This document shows, piece after piece, positions 18,494 to 26,850 of a DNA stretch of 64,000 nucleotides. The translations under genes were made by a program, and so were the position numbers. The stretch's first letter is position 1, and each line of letters begins with the position of its first letter. The stretch spans positions 434,001-498,000 of the forward strand of contig NZ_JACDUU010000002.1 of the NCBI RefSeq assembly GCF_013760845.1, in the 5' to 3' direction. This stretch comes from [Anoxybacillus] calidus. GTDB taxonomy: Bacteria; Bacillota; Bacilli; Bacillales; Anoxybacillaceae. The notes under the pieces are model-generated. The model was not told where the DNA came from, searched no databases, and was given only the letters and a program-made list of their open reading frames with translations.

Positions 18494-18910
18494 ATGATGA
18501 AAATACAAAAATTCAAATTTCATGAGAGGGGTTTGAACCGCTTTTTTGGTCCGCTTGAAGCAAAGATTATGGATGTTTTGTGGAACGGTGCGGAAATGAC
18601 TATTAAAGATGTTCAACAGGTGTTAGAGAGAGAAAAGCCTGTTAATTTTAATACGGTTATGACAGTAATGAATCGTTTAGTCGAAAAGGGAATTCTGCAA
18701 AAAAGAGTAGAAGGTAGAACATCTTTATATCAACCTGTTCTTTCAAAAGAAGAGTTTTTTGACATACAATCAAAAGAATTGACTCATGAGCTCATTGACG
18801 AATTCGGTTCTCTTGTTGTGAATCATATGCTGGACGCTTTAGAAGAAGTCGATCATGAGCTTATTGAAAAGCTGGAACAAAAAATAAAAGAATTAAAAAA
18901 GGAAAGATAA
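18494..18910 (+). CDS. BlaI/MecI/CopY-family repressor
   Basis: A 138-residue winged-helix repressor. The family hallmark PLEAKIMDVLW (residues 20-30) leads into the helix-turn-helix with recognition segment NFNTVMTVMNRLVEKGIL. The acidic-basic C-terminal helices (about 85-138) supply the dimer interface. BlaI-type repressors are inactivated by proteolysis triggered by a membrane M56 protease or, for CopY, by metal. The gene is 3 nt upstream of an M56 gene, so the former applies. No beta-lactamase or PBP2a gene is nearby, so the target is something else, probably the disulfide genes downstream. Confidence 0.9.
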   Translation: MMKIQKFKFHERGLNRFFGPLEAKIMDVLWNGAEMTIKDVQQVLEREKPVNFNTVMTVMNRLVEKGILQKRVEGRTSLYQPVLSKEEFFDIQSKELTHELIDEFGSLVVNHMLDALEEVDHELIEKLEQKIKELKKER

Positions 18911-18913
18911 TGT

Positions 18914-19762
18914 ATGTCGAAAAATCCGTCAAAAGTAATTTTTATAACGTGTACATTTATTGCAGGAACTATTCTTTTTCAAATGGGAATGTACATACTG
19001 TATGTTTTGTTGGACTGGGACCTAAAGTTTAACCTTATTCAAGTATGCCACAGTGTGGCGAGGTCTCTTGGACTATCTTCCATTGAATATATGTTAGATG
19101 CTCTAGTTTTTTATACTGTATTTTTATCTATCTGGAAGATTGGAAAGCAGCTTTTTACAGCTAACAAAATTTATAAAAGGCTTGCTATATACCGACACGA
19201 ACAGCTGACTCAAGAAATTAATCGTAAATACAACGAGGGAAATCAAGATTTTACGGTAATATCTTGCTCTGCTCCAATCGCGGTTACAATGGGATTTCGA
19301 AATCCCAAAATGATACTTTCAACAGGTCTGGTGAATCTTCTGGATAACAATGAGTTAGAGGCGGTCATTTATCACGAGTTGTATCATAAAAAACATAGGG
19401 ATCCTTTAAAAATATTTTTATTATCCCTGTTTGCATCGATTATGTGGTATATTCCGATTTTAAAGTGGCTTCACCAAAAGTATAAAATCGTAAGAGAAGT
19501 TTTGGCTGATCACTATGCCATCAATAGGCAGGGAACTTCAGTAGATTTAGGCAGTGCCTTATTAAAGATGCTGAAAACAGGAAATCGAGCAAACATGCCT
19601 TTTTCATATGTCTCGTTTGCAGATACATCAATCAATTACAGGATTAAATATATACTTGATCCTCAAACCGAAATTCCTTTAAAGCTTCCGTTTATGCTAA
19701 CCATTACATCCATCTATGTATTTTTAATGTTATGTATCTTGTTTCTCATTACTTTAATTTAA
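18914..19762 (+). CDS. M56-family membrane metallopeptidase (BlaR1-like protease without penicillin sensor)
   Basis: A 282-residue integral membrane zinc protease. The zinc site is HELYH at 154-158, with Glu195 (REVLADHYA) as likely third ligand. Hydrophobic helices lie at about 10-32, 60-78, 164-186 and 258-282. The penicillin-binding sensor of BlaR1 and MecR1 is absent; the protein ends right after the last helix. It should act as the signal-activated antirepressor of the preceding BlaI-type protein. The signal is unknown; redox or envelope stress would suit the genes that follow (inference). Confidence 0.88.
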   Translation: MSKNPSKVIFITCTFIAGTILFQMGMYILYVLLDWDLKFNLIQVCHSVARSLGLSSIEYMLDALVFYTVFLSIWKIGKQLFTANKIYKRLAIYRHEQLTQEINRKYNEGNQDFTVISCSAPIAVTMGFRNPKMILSTGLVNLLDNNELEAVIYHELYHKKHRDPLKIFLLSLFASIMWYIPILKWLHQKYKIVREVLADHYAINRQGTSVDLGSALLKMLKTGNRANMPFSYVSFADTSINYRIKYILDPQTEIPLKLPFMLTITSIYVFLMLCILFLITLI

Positions 19763-19776
19763 ATTTTTTTAATGTG

Positions 19777-19805
19777 TTACACTACATAATGTAGTTTAAT
19801 ATAAA
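19777..19805 (+). promoter_or_regulatory. doxX promoter with BlaI-type palindrome in the spacer
   Basis: TTACAC (19777-19782), a 17-bp spacer and TATAAA (19800-19805) make a promoter. Its spacer carries the perfect palindrome ACTACATAATGTAGT (19781-19795), matching the TACA...TGTA core of BlaI/MecI/CopY operators. It shares TTACACTACA with the regulator's own promoter, suggesting control by the same repressor. Confidence 0.65.
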
Positions 19806-19844
19806 TTTCTAATTGATCTTTATATAAAAGAGGAGGAAATAAAA

Positions 19845-20249
19845 TTGATTAAAAACTTAGAATTAGGGTCTTTCATTATCCGTCTAGTGTTAGGTATAAC
19901 TTTTTTGATTCATGGACTTACGAAATTTCAAGGCGGTATCGAAAATACGGCAGGCTTTTTTAGTAGCATAGGATTACCGGGATTTTTGGCTTATCTAGTA
20001 GGAGGAATTGAACTTATTGGTGGCATTCTTTTAATGCTTGGATTAGGGATACGGATCATTGCGGGTACCTTTGCCGCAATTATGGTAGGAGCGATCTTTA
20101 CGGTAAAACTGAAGAGTGGTTTTGTTGGAGGGTATGAATTCGACTTGGCTTTGCTAGCTATGTCTTTACACCTTTTGTTAAGCAGTAATCAGTTCCTTGC
20201 GATGGATAATGTGTTCGTGCGTCGCGAATCCGAAAGTCAGAGTACGTAA
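19845..20249 (+). CDS. DoxX-family membrane protein
   Basis: A 134-residue, four-helix membrane protein. LVLGITFLIHGLTKFQGG at the N-terminus and GGIELIGGILLMLGLGIRI in the middle are typical of DoxX. DoxX proteins occur with quinone- or thiol-linked redox systems, for example the mycobacterial SodA-DoxX-SseA complex. It starts at TTG with AGAGGAGG 7 nt upstream. Its own promoter carries a BlaI-like operator, and two thiol-disulfide genes follow, which supports a redox role. Confidence 0.85.
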   Translation: MIKNLELGSFIIRLVLGITFLIHGLTKFQGGIENTAGFFSSIGLPGFLAYLVGGIELIGGILLMLGLGIRIIAGTFAAIMVGAIFTVKLKSGFVGGYEFDLALLAMSLHLLLSSNQFLAMDNVFVRRESESQST

Positions 20250-20331
20250 TTTTACCAATCTTTCATTATTATTTGTTCCGTTTCCAAACGAATAAACTTC
20301 TAGATTCTGTGTTGGAATTAGGAATTACCTT

Positions 20332-20346
20332 ATGACTAAAAGTCAT
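20332..20346. promoter_or_regulatory. Palindrome ATGACT-AAA-AGTCAT upstream of bdbD
   Basis: A perfect 6-3-6 palindrome sits 33 bp before the bdbD start, in the doxX-bdbD gap. It does not match the BlaI-type operators upstream and may bind a different regulator, or it may be chance. Confidence 0.35.
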
Positions 20347-20378
20347 GGTCTTACAAAGTATATTAAAGGGGTGAATAC

Positions 20379-21071
20379 ATGACAAAGTCGAAGAAAAAAT
20401 CAATATCTACATCCAATCAATCATCCAAATGGATTTTCTGGGTTGTTGGTTTATTTAGTGTATGTGTGCTCGGTTTCATTTTTTTAGGGAATTTACCTGA
20501 AAAGGAAGCAGCCATTGATTATGAAGGTCAGCCTTACTTAGGAAAAAAATCGGCTCCGGTTCAAATTGTCGAGTTCGGCGATTATAAATGCCCTGTTTGT
20601 AAGAACTTTAACAAATCATTCTTTCCTCTGATTAAGAAGGAATTCATTGATACGGGTAAAGCTAAATTTTATTTTATGAACTATTCGTTTATAAATGTTG
20701 ACTCTATTCGTGCCGCTCAATTTGCAGAAGCGGTCTATCAAAAACTTGGAAACGATGCATTCTGGAAATTCCATGAACTTTTATATAGTAAGCAACCGGA
20801 AGATGCTAAATATGAGAAAATGGACATTTTTACGGAATCTTTCCTTGAAGACACTTTAAAAGAAGTTGCCAGCGATGAGGAAACGGAAAAAGTGGTGAGG
20901 GCCTTCCAAGAAAACCAGTCTAAAGACGCTTGGGATAAAGATATGTCTTATGTGAAAAAACTGGGAGTTACTGGGACACCCACATTATTTATTAATGGAA
21001 AAAAGTTTGAAGGAGAGACGATCGAGGATTTTAAAGAAATGGTAGAAGAAGCGGCAAAGGAGAATTCGTAA
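20379..21071 (+). CDS. bdbD: DsbA-family thiol-disulfide oxidoreductase (BdbD)
   Basis: A 230-residue membrane-anchored extracytoplasmic oxidase. A single N-terminal helix (about 18-38) anchors a thioredoxin-fold domain with active site Cys71-Pro-Val-Cys74 and the cis-proline loop GVTGTPTLFI near residue 200. BdbD introduces disulfides into secreted proteins and is reoxidised by the quinone-linked membrane partner BdbC, encoded two bases downstream. AAAGGGGTG precedes the ATG. Confidence 0.93.
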   Translation: MTKSKKKSISTSNQSSKWIFWVVGLFSVCVLGFIFLGNLPEKEAAIDYEGQPYLGKKSAPVQIVEFGDYKCPVCKNFNKSFFPLIKKEFIDTGKAKFYFMNYSFINVDSIRAAQFAEAVYQKLGNDAFWKFHELLYSKQPEDAKYEKMDIFTESFLEDTLKEVASDEETEKVVRAFQENQSKDAWDKDMSYVKKLGVTGTPTLFINGKKFEGETIEDFKEMVEEAAKENS

Positions 21072-21073
21072 CG

Positions 21074-21487
21074 ATGAATAAGCCGTTCATTTTTGCTTGG
21101 ATTACAGCCATCGTAGCTACATTAGGAAGCTTGTTTTTTAGCGAGGTTATGCACTTTGTCCCCTGTACTCTTTGTTGGTACCAGCGGATTTTAATGTACC
21201 CGTTGGCGATTTTACTTGCAATCGCCTTTTATCGTAACGATCAAGCCGTTTATAAGTATGTGCTTCCTTTTTCTATCATAGGAATGATCGTGTCAAGTTA
21301 CCATTACGGCCTGCAAAAAATTCCTTTTCTAAAGAAATTTGAAATGTGTACAAGTGGAATTCCATGTTCGGGACAATATATTAACTGGTTAGGATTTATT
21401 ACGATTCCGTTATTGGCATTCATTGCTTTTACTATTATTACGATCATGATGCTAATACTTCGGAAACAATCTTTAAAAAACAGATGA
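21074..21487 (+). CDS. bdbC: DsbB-family disulfide formation protein (BdbC)
   Basis: A 137-residue four-helix membrane protein. The two redox pairs are Cys31-x-x-Cys34 (CTLCWYQR, quinone side) and Cys92/Cys98 (CTSGIPCSG), the latter passing oxidising equivalents to BdbD. The gap to bdbD is only 2 nt, so the pair is a transcriptional and functional unit. A strong terminator follows. Confidence 0.95.
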   Translation: MNKPFIFAWITAIVATLGSLFFSEVMHFVPCTLCWYQRILMYPLAILLAIAFYRNDQAVYKYVLPFSIIGMIVSSYHYGLQKIPFLKKFEMCTSGIPCSGQYINWLGFITIPLLAFIAFTIITIMMLILRKQSLKNR

Positions 21488-21494
21488 AATGAAG

Positions 21495-21548
21495 AAGGGT
21501 CTGATCCAAAAGTTTTATGTGTCTTTTGGAGTCAGACCCTTTCTTTTG
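21495..21548 (+). terminator. Terminator of the doxX-bdbDC unit
   Basis: AAGGGTCTGA-TCCAAAAG pairs with CTTTTGGAGTCAGACCCTT over 18 bp with one bulge, and CTTTCTTTT follows. Confidence 0.9.
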
Positions 21549-21963
21549 ATAAATAGGCTAGTTGTCAAGCCTTTGTAAAAATCGATTCCTGATACACTGT
21601 ATATTTTATGAACGTCTAATGAAAAAGGGTCGGAAAGATAGAGTTTTTAATCACAGGAATTGTTTAGAGATGGGAAAAACGGCATTAACCAAAGACCGGA
21701 AGAGTGGTTTCTACTTTTCAACATAACATCTATTTTGTTACATTCAAAAGAACCTTATTTCACTTTATCTTTGTTTGGTAAAAAACTTTTTACATCGATG
21801 GTTAATATGTACGACGAAGGTCATGACGATGAAATTACGACACGAATTCAAATTATCGGCAGTTAATTGGTGGTCATTTAGGCTATGGATAAGTTTCATA
21901 TAAGGACAGTACAACATACTAATAATTTAGGTATTTATTAAGATGAAGGAGGCGATTTTTTGA
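21549..21963. other. Intergenic, holds an unrecognised 68-codon frame
   Basis: A TTG-started frame (21660-21866) encodes a 68-residue sequence ending YDEGHDDEITTRIQIIGS. Its tail looks protein-like, but there is no convincing ribosome binding site or family, so it may be the remnant of a longer gene. Nothing else is seen. Confidence 0.35.
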
Positions 21964-22383
21964 ATGTATAATCAGCCACTGTATGTTTCATATATGAATC
22001 ATTATCAGCAACCATATTATTATAATTTACAAAATTCTGGTTATGAATTATTTGATGAAATAAGAGATGTTGATGATGATGTGTATCGACCTGATGATGC
22101 TGAGGATGCTCCAACAACACCACCACCATCACAAATGCCATCCTTACCAGCAACGTTTTCTGCTACTGTACAGACTGAGCAAATGAGGACGCGGATGTGT
22201 AATTGTTTAGGTAAATGGGGATTCTTAGGATTAAGACTGCCAGGACCTCTCGGAAGGGATTTTTGGTTTTACCCAACTGAAATTAGAAAAAATGGAGTAT
22301 CTGGATATATATGGAGGGGAGGGCGTCGCCGAAAAGTAAGTTACAGATATTCACAAATAAGAAACTTTATGTGTTTTGCTTAA
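21964..22383 (+). CDS. Unknown Bacillus protein, possible spore-coat-associated
   Basis: A 139-residue protein without a signal peptide or membrane helix. Residues 1-30 are rich in Tyr, Gln, Asn and Pro, followed by an acidic stretch (DEIRDVDDDVYRPDDAEDA) and a proline segment. The C-terminal 70 residues form a compact basic/aromatic domain, CNCLGKWGFLGLRLPG through GGRRRKVSYRYSQIRNF. AAGGAGG precedes the ATG. The Tyr/Gln-rich head recalls spore coat and exosporium proteins, and the next gene has a similar tail. I do not recognise a named family. Confidence 0.65.
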   Translation: MYNQPLYVSYMNHYQQPYYYNLQNSGYELFDEIRDVDDDVYRPDDAEDAPTTPPPSQMPSLPATFSATVQTEQMRTRMCNCLGKWGFLGLRLPGPLGRDFWFYPTEIRKNGVSGYIWRGGRRRKVSYRYSQIRNFMCFA

Positions 22384-23008
22384 AGGAATGGCCAGATAAA
22401 TTATTTTTAAAGAAGAGGACATCCTTCTTCTTTTTATATCCTCTTGAATTAACATAAATATCTTATCAGCAATCAAAACCCCTCAGATTTCTAGAATTTG
22501 AGGGGTTTTCTGCAAAGATATAGAAATATAGAAAAACCTCCCTCCTTAGAAGCTAATCTAAGGAGATTAAAATCGATTTTAGAGTGTATACTATAACCAT
22601 TCTTTTCGGAAGTTGCTCATCCCCTCCCCCTTGGTGCCCAAGGGGTTTCAGCTTATTGCCATATATCGTATATGCAGGATTTTATCCCTTGTTGATCCAT
22701 CAATGTTTTCGTCCTCTGAAGAAGCTTGGTGGCTGCATAAAAAAAGGGTTTCATACAATAAGTCATTTGGTTTGGAGGTACAAAACTGAGGAATACAACA
22801 GCAAATTCAACTTGTTATCTCACATTAAATAGCAATAAAAAACCATAGTGGAATGAACATACAATGTGGTCATATTTTTACTTTTTCTATCTTGGCGAAC
22901 CGCGTACTAATTCATTTTTAATAACTACAGCACACCGAACTAATTGTAAGGAAATAACATACCTATAAAGTTTATTTTTATACCTAATAAAAGAGGTGAA
23001 GAAAATTT
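22384..23008. other. Intergenic before the cupin gene
   Basis: Apart from the terminator at 22475, no gene is supported; the frame at 22584-22832 lacks a ribosome binding site and recognisable content. A promoter for the cupin gene must lie here, but no clear SigA match was found. Confidence 0.45.
22475..22511. terminator. Rho-independent terminator
   Basis: AAAACCCCTCA and TGAGGGGTTTT flank a 13-nt loop, giving A/T runs on both sides and thus bidirectional potential. It ends the 139-residue protein gene. Confidence 0.85.
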
Positions 23009-23656
23009 ATGGTTTCATATATGGATTACACATCTCCATCAACTCAATACACTTTTGACGTAAATAAAAGTCCCTTGTTCAAAAAAGATAACAAAAACTA
23101 TATTAACATATTAGGTGTGAGACAGTTGAATACATTGGAAAATGTGTCTCTGCTAGACATTTTCCTAAGTGCTAATAATGTCGTAGAACCGCATTATCAC
23201 CAAAATGCAGCCGAGCTAGTCTATTGTATTTCTGGTGCTGCTACTGTATCGATGCTGAACCCATTTACAAAACAAATTCTCAGTTATTCTATTACACCCG
23301 GACAAGTGGCAAACGTTCCAAGAGGTTGGTGGCATTATGAAGTAGCTGAAGTTGATAACACTCATCTTTTGGCCATTTTTGATGCACCAACTCCAGAAGT
23401 GATTTTAGGTTCTGACATCTTAACATTTACTCCTGCAAATATTATGTCGCATACCTATTGTCTCGATGAAAATCAATGGAAACAAGCAATTGCACCAGTT
23501 CAACCCACCACATATATAGGGCCATACAAGAACTGCGACAGAGCAAAGGAAAATATACCTCATCAATATTTAAATCAACAGTATCAACAGCGTCAATATA
23601 TTCAACCACACCAACAACTCCCTTACATCCCTCAGTATCAGCAATATTGGGGCTAA
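23009..23656 (+). CDS. Cupin-domain protein with Gln/Tyr-rich tail, possible spore-coat protein
   Basis: A 215-residue protein. A single cupin barrel occupies about residues 30-150, with the metal-site motif HYHQNAAELVYCISG (two His, one Glu) and a later His in PRGWWHYE. From about residue 175 the chain becomes a low-complexity Gln/Tyr/Pro tail. Single cupins bind Mn or Fe and include oxalate decarboxylases; B. subtilis OxdD is a spore-coat member. The tail suggests incorporation into a coat layer. Enzymatic activity cannot be inferred. AGAGGTGAAG precedes the ATG. Confidence 0.8.
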   Translation: MVSYMDYTSPSTQYTFDVNKSPLFKKDNKNYINILGVRQLNTLENVSLLDIFLSANNVVEPHYHQNAAELVYCISGAATVSMLNPFTKQILSYSITPGQVANVPRGWWHYEVAEVDNTHLLAIFDAPTPEVILGSDILTFTPANIMSHTYCLDENQWKQAIAPVQPTTYIGPYKNCDRAKENIPHQYLNQQYQQRQYIQPHQQLPYIPQYQQYWG

Positions 23657-24352
23657 CAGATAAACCAGTACAACGATTGGCATGGAAAATCCATGTCTTT
23701 TTTGTGTCACCATTTGTGAAAGAAAAAGAACGATATTTCCCTGATAATGTTGTCATATGAAAGACGAGGGAGAAGAATCAGCGGCAACTTATAAAAATTC
23801 TTTTTCGCAGGAGTTGGTAGAAGCGATACGGCGCGAAGAAGAGAAAAGTGATTAAGCGAAATTTTATAAAAAGCCTCTTCAGGTTGCACTGGAGAGGTTT
23901 TCACGTTTTTGCTTTTATGTAAATCCAAAATGATAACGGAAAATGGTGAGCCAGTTGTTCTTAAAGTATGGGGTGAATAAAGTAAAACAACGTCTGAAAC
24001 ATATGAGATGAGTAATTATTTTGCGTAAGATAAGAAAATTACTTCAGGATAACAATGGAGTTTCTTTTCCAAAAAGAAATTTTGGAACAGAGCGGGGGAA
24101 GGTTTGGAAGGGTTGGAGTGCATGATATATGTGGGGCTTCATCGGTCCAGACCATACGTTGACAGGTTATCTACTATCATTGTTACAACTAGGACTTATC
24201 CTGTTACTGATGAAATAGCACTTGCAGTTGTGGAAATTATTTTTAATGATGTGTGCCTCGCGTGAAAGCACATTGAGGGATGAGAACGAATGGATTATGT
24301 CATGTTCTTAGTAGGGATTGCCTTCAATCATGTCGCTTTTTTATAAAATATA
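23657..24352. other. Intergenic with short unrecognised frames
   Basis: Holds a 32-codon frame at 23757 (MKDEGEESAATYKNSF...) and a 47-codon frame at 24122, neither with a good ribosome binding site or known relatives. A weak terminator lies between them. The region looks like decayed coding sequence. Confidence 0.35.
23873..23902 (+). terminator. Probable terminator
   Basis: GCCTCTTCAG and CTGGAGAGG pair around a short loop and are followed by TTTTC, 3' of the cupin region. Confidence 0.55.
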
Positions 24353-24402
24353 TTGACTTAATAGTCAATATTTCTATATAATGGAGTTGACTCGTAAGTC
24401 AA
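24353..24402 (+). promoter_or_regulatory. Promoter with two TetR operators TTGACT-N4-AGTCAA
   Basis: Operator 1 (24353-24368) and operator 2 (24387-24402) are both TTGACT-N4-AGTCAA, 34 bp apart. The first contains the -35 hexamer TTGACT; the -10 TATAAT is at 24377-24382 between them. Occupation would block RNA polymerase directly. The likely ligand-responsive repressor is the TetR protein encoded last in this operon. Confidence 0.8.
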
Positions 24403-24434
24403 TTGATACAAAGCCGCCCAAAGGAGGGGAATGT

Positions 24435-25310
24435 ATGAAAATTGTAGACATCAAGAATTTGACCAAGACTTATAAAAAGAACCGGGGAATTATTAACCTC
24501 ACATTTTCGATTGAAGAAGGAGAAATTTTTGGGTTTATTGGTCCGAACGGAGCAGGGAAAAGCACAACCATTCGGACGCTTTTAAATTTCATTTATCCGA
24601 CCAGCGGGAGTGCGACTATTTTCGGAAAAGATATCGTCAAACACTCAAAAGAAATCAGACAAAACGTGGGTTATTTGCCGTCTGAAGTTCATTATTACGA
24701 TGATATGAAGGTGATCGACTTATTAAAATACTCCGCTGGATTTTACAAAAAATTCAATTCGAAGAGAATGAAAGAGCTGGCGGAAAGACTTGACTTGGAT
24801 CTTCATAGAAAAATTGAGGACCTTTCATTTGGAAACCGAAAAAAGGTGGGGATTGTTCAGGCGCTGCTGCATGAGCCAAAACTTCTTATATTGGATGAAC
24901 CAACAAACGGACTCGACCCACTGATGCAAAACACCTTTTTTGAACTTCTTACAGAGGAAAGAGAGAAGGGGACAACGATCATTTTCTCCTCCCATATTCT
25001 TTCTGAAGTACAAAAGATGTGTGATCGGGTCGCCATTATTAAGGAGGGGGAGCTTATTAAAGTAGAAACGATTGAAAATCTTACGAAGAACAATTTGAAA
25101 AATATCACGATTACTTTTGAACAATCGGAGCCAATCGACTTCGATCTGGAAGGAGTAGTTAAGAAAGAAGTGAACGGGAACGAAATGACATTGCTTTACA
25201 GAGGAGATATGAAGGCGCTTCTAAATAAATTAAATACCCTGCCGGTTCAGGATCTAATAATCGAAGAGCCGACTCTCGAAGAAGTATTTATGCATTACTA
25301 CGAGAAGTGA
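24435..25310 (+). CDS. ABC transporter ATP-binding protein (exporter type)
   Basis: A 292-residue ATPase. Walker A GPNGAGKST, signature LSFGNRKKV, Walker B LLILDEPTNGLDP and the H-loop SSH are all present. The C-terminal 70 residues form the extra domain common in BcrA/NatA-type drug or ion exporters. The frame extends to an ATG at 24381, but that codon lies in the -10 region; MKIVDIKN at 24435 has AAAGGAGGGG and is the true start. It overlaps the permease frame slightly. Confidence 0.92.
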   Translation: MKIVDIKNLTKTYKKNRGIINLTFSIEEGEIFGFIGPNGAGKSTTIRTLLNFIYPTSGSATIFGKDIVKHSKEIRQNVGYLPSEVHYYDDMKVIDLLKYSAGFYKKFNSKRMKELAERLDLDLHRKIEDLSFGNRKKVGIVQALLHEPKLLILDEPTNGLDPLMQNTFFELLTEEREKGTTIIFSSHILSEVQKMCDRVAIIKEGELIKVETIENLTKNNLKNITITFEQSEPIDFDLEGVVKKEVNGNEMTLLYRGDMKALLNKLNTLPVQDLIIEEPTLEEVFMHYYEK

Positions 25311-25324
25311 GGGAGGGATCAATA

Positions 25325-26122
25325 ATGATTTTCAAAAGAGAGCTTAAACGAAATTTAAAATCTTTGATTATTTGGAGCATCGTGCTCAGCGGTCTTATTT
25401 TAATGACGTTAAGTATTTTTCCTCAGTTTGCCGAGCAGCAAAAAGAAATGACAAAACTGCTTGAGGCCTATCCGGAACCCATTAAAAAAGCGTTTGGAAT
25501 GAATGAGTTAAACATGGGGGATTTGATGGGTTTTTACGGGGTAGAAATTTATATGATGACTACTCTATTAGGAAGCATATACTCGGCCATTCTTGCATCC
25601 AATATTTTGGCGAAGGAAGAAAATGAAAAAACGATCGAATTTTTACTTTCAAAGCCTGTCACAAGAAGCCGAATCGTAACAGAAAAACTTCTAGCCGTTT
25701 TTGTAAATATTTTGATCTTGAATGGGGTTTCGACGATCACAAGCATGATTGGATTTCAATTTGCAAAAGAATCAGATGTTCCGATAGACACATTTAGTTT
25801 ACTAATCGTCGCAACCATTTTGCTTCATTGGACATTCGGTGCTATTGCGTTTATGTTGTCATCGATCTTGAAAAAGACAAGAAGCATCCTTTCCGTCTCA
25901 CTTGGGGTTGTCCTAGCTGCCTACTTTATGAATGTGATGGCAGGCATATCGGAAGACTTAGAGTTCCTGAAATATTTCAGCCCGTTTAAATATGTGGACG
26001 CTGCTGCCATTATTAATGATAACGCGATTGAGCCTCTATATATTTTTATAATGGCTGCGGTCATTTTGATTAGTATATTCACTTCATATATGGTATATAA
26101 AAAGAAGGATATTGCAGTCTGA
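25325..26122 (+). CDS. ABC-2-type permease
   Basis: A 265-residue, six-helix membrane protein of the ABC-2 family, with EENEKTIEFLLSKPVTRSRIVTEKL as the cytosolic coupling segment seen in NatB/YhcI-like permeases. It pairs with the preceding ATPase. Substrate unknown: drugs, peptides or sodium are all known for the family. GGGAGGGATC precedes the ATG at 25325. Confidence 0.88.
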   Translation: MIFKRELKRNLKSLIIWSIVLSGLILMTLSIFPQFAEQQKEMTKLLEAYPEPIKKAFGMNELNMGDLMGFYGVEIYMMTTLLGSIYSAILASNILAKEENEKTIEFLLSKPVTRSRIVTEKLLAVFVNILILNGVSTITSMIGFQFAKESDVPIDTFSLLIVATILLHWTFGAIAFMLSSILKKTRSILSVSLGVVLAAYFMNVMAGISEDLEFLKYFSPFKYVDAAAIINDNAIEPLYIFIMAAVILISIFTSYMVYKKKDIAV

Positions 26123-26147
26123 TTAAATAAAATTAGAGGTGTTCGAA

Positions 26148-26804
26148 TTGTATTCAGCTTTTGAAAAGCAACCCCAAGAAAAAAAAGACTTGATTATCAA
26201 AGTGGCCATTGAGGAATTTGTGAAGAATGGTTATGAAAAAGCCTCTACAGATGTCATTACGAGGCGGGCGGGAATTTCCAAAGGGATTCTTTTCCATTAT
26301 TTTAAGAGCAAGAAAAACTTATACCTTTATTTAGTGAATTATGTGAAGGACCATCTGACGGAAATATCAATGGAAGAGTTAAGAGAAATTCAATGTGATG
26401 ATTTCTTTGAAAGAATCAAAGAAATCGTATTATTGAAACAAAAGGTGACGGCTCAGTATCTCCAAGAAACGCAGTTTATTACAGATGCCTTCACCAATCC
26501 TCCAGTGGCAGTAAAGAAGGAAATGGAAGAAATCATTAAGAAATACTACGAAACATACCAAGAAGACTTTTTGCTAGAGCATGTTTATGTTAAAGACCTG
26601 ATCCAAACGGAAAAACTTAGAGAGGATATTTCCGTTGATACTGTGATCAGCATGACAATGTGTATCGTTGAACAGCTGTCTAATAAGTATTTAGCGCTAT
26701 ACAAAAATAAGCAAATCGATATCATGAATAGTACGGAGTCTTTGATAAAGGAACTGAATGAATATCTTAAGATTGTGAAATATGGGATCTATAAACCGGA
26801 ATAA
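26148..26804 (+). CDS. TetR/AcrR-family regulator of the ABC exporter
   Basis: A 218-residue repressor. The helix-turn-helix spans about residues 15-60 with ASTDVITRRAGISKGILFHYFKSKKNLY, a canonical TetR DNA-binding segment; the remainder is the variable ligand domain. The TTG at 26148 is preferred because AGAGGTG lies 6 nt before it; the upstream GTG at 26139 is part of that ribosome binding site. It ends the operon and probably binds the paired operators at 24353-24402. Confidence 0.88.
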   Translation: MYSAFEKQPQEKKDLIIKVAIEEFVKNGYEKASTDVITRRAGISKGILFHYFKSKKNLYLYLVNYVKDHLTEISMEELREIQCDDFFERIKEIVLLKQKVTAQYLQETQFITDAFTNPPVAVKKEMEEIIKKYYETYQEDFLLEHVYVKDLIQTEKLREDISVDTVISMTMCIVEQLSNKYLALYKNKQIDIMNSTESLIKELNEYLKIVKYGIYKPE

Positions 26805-26820
26805 CATTTTTTGTGCCTTT

Positions 26821-26850
26821 TTCCCGTAGCGAAAAGCTGCGGGATTTTTG
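26821..26850 (+). terminator. Terminator of the ABC-tetR operon
   Basis: TCCCGTAGC and GCTGCGGGA pair around GAAAA and are followed by TTTTTG. Confidence 0.85.

Noticed and set aside
22930-22980. SigK or SigE promoter before the cupin and coat-like genes
   Set aside because: CATA-containing stretches are present in both upstream regions, but the spacing to the conserved TA and to a -35 does not fit either consensus.
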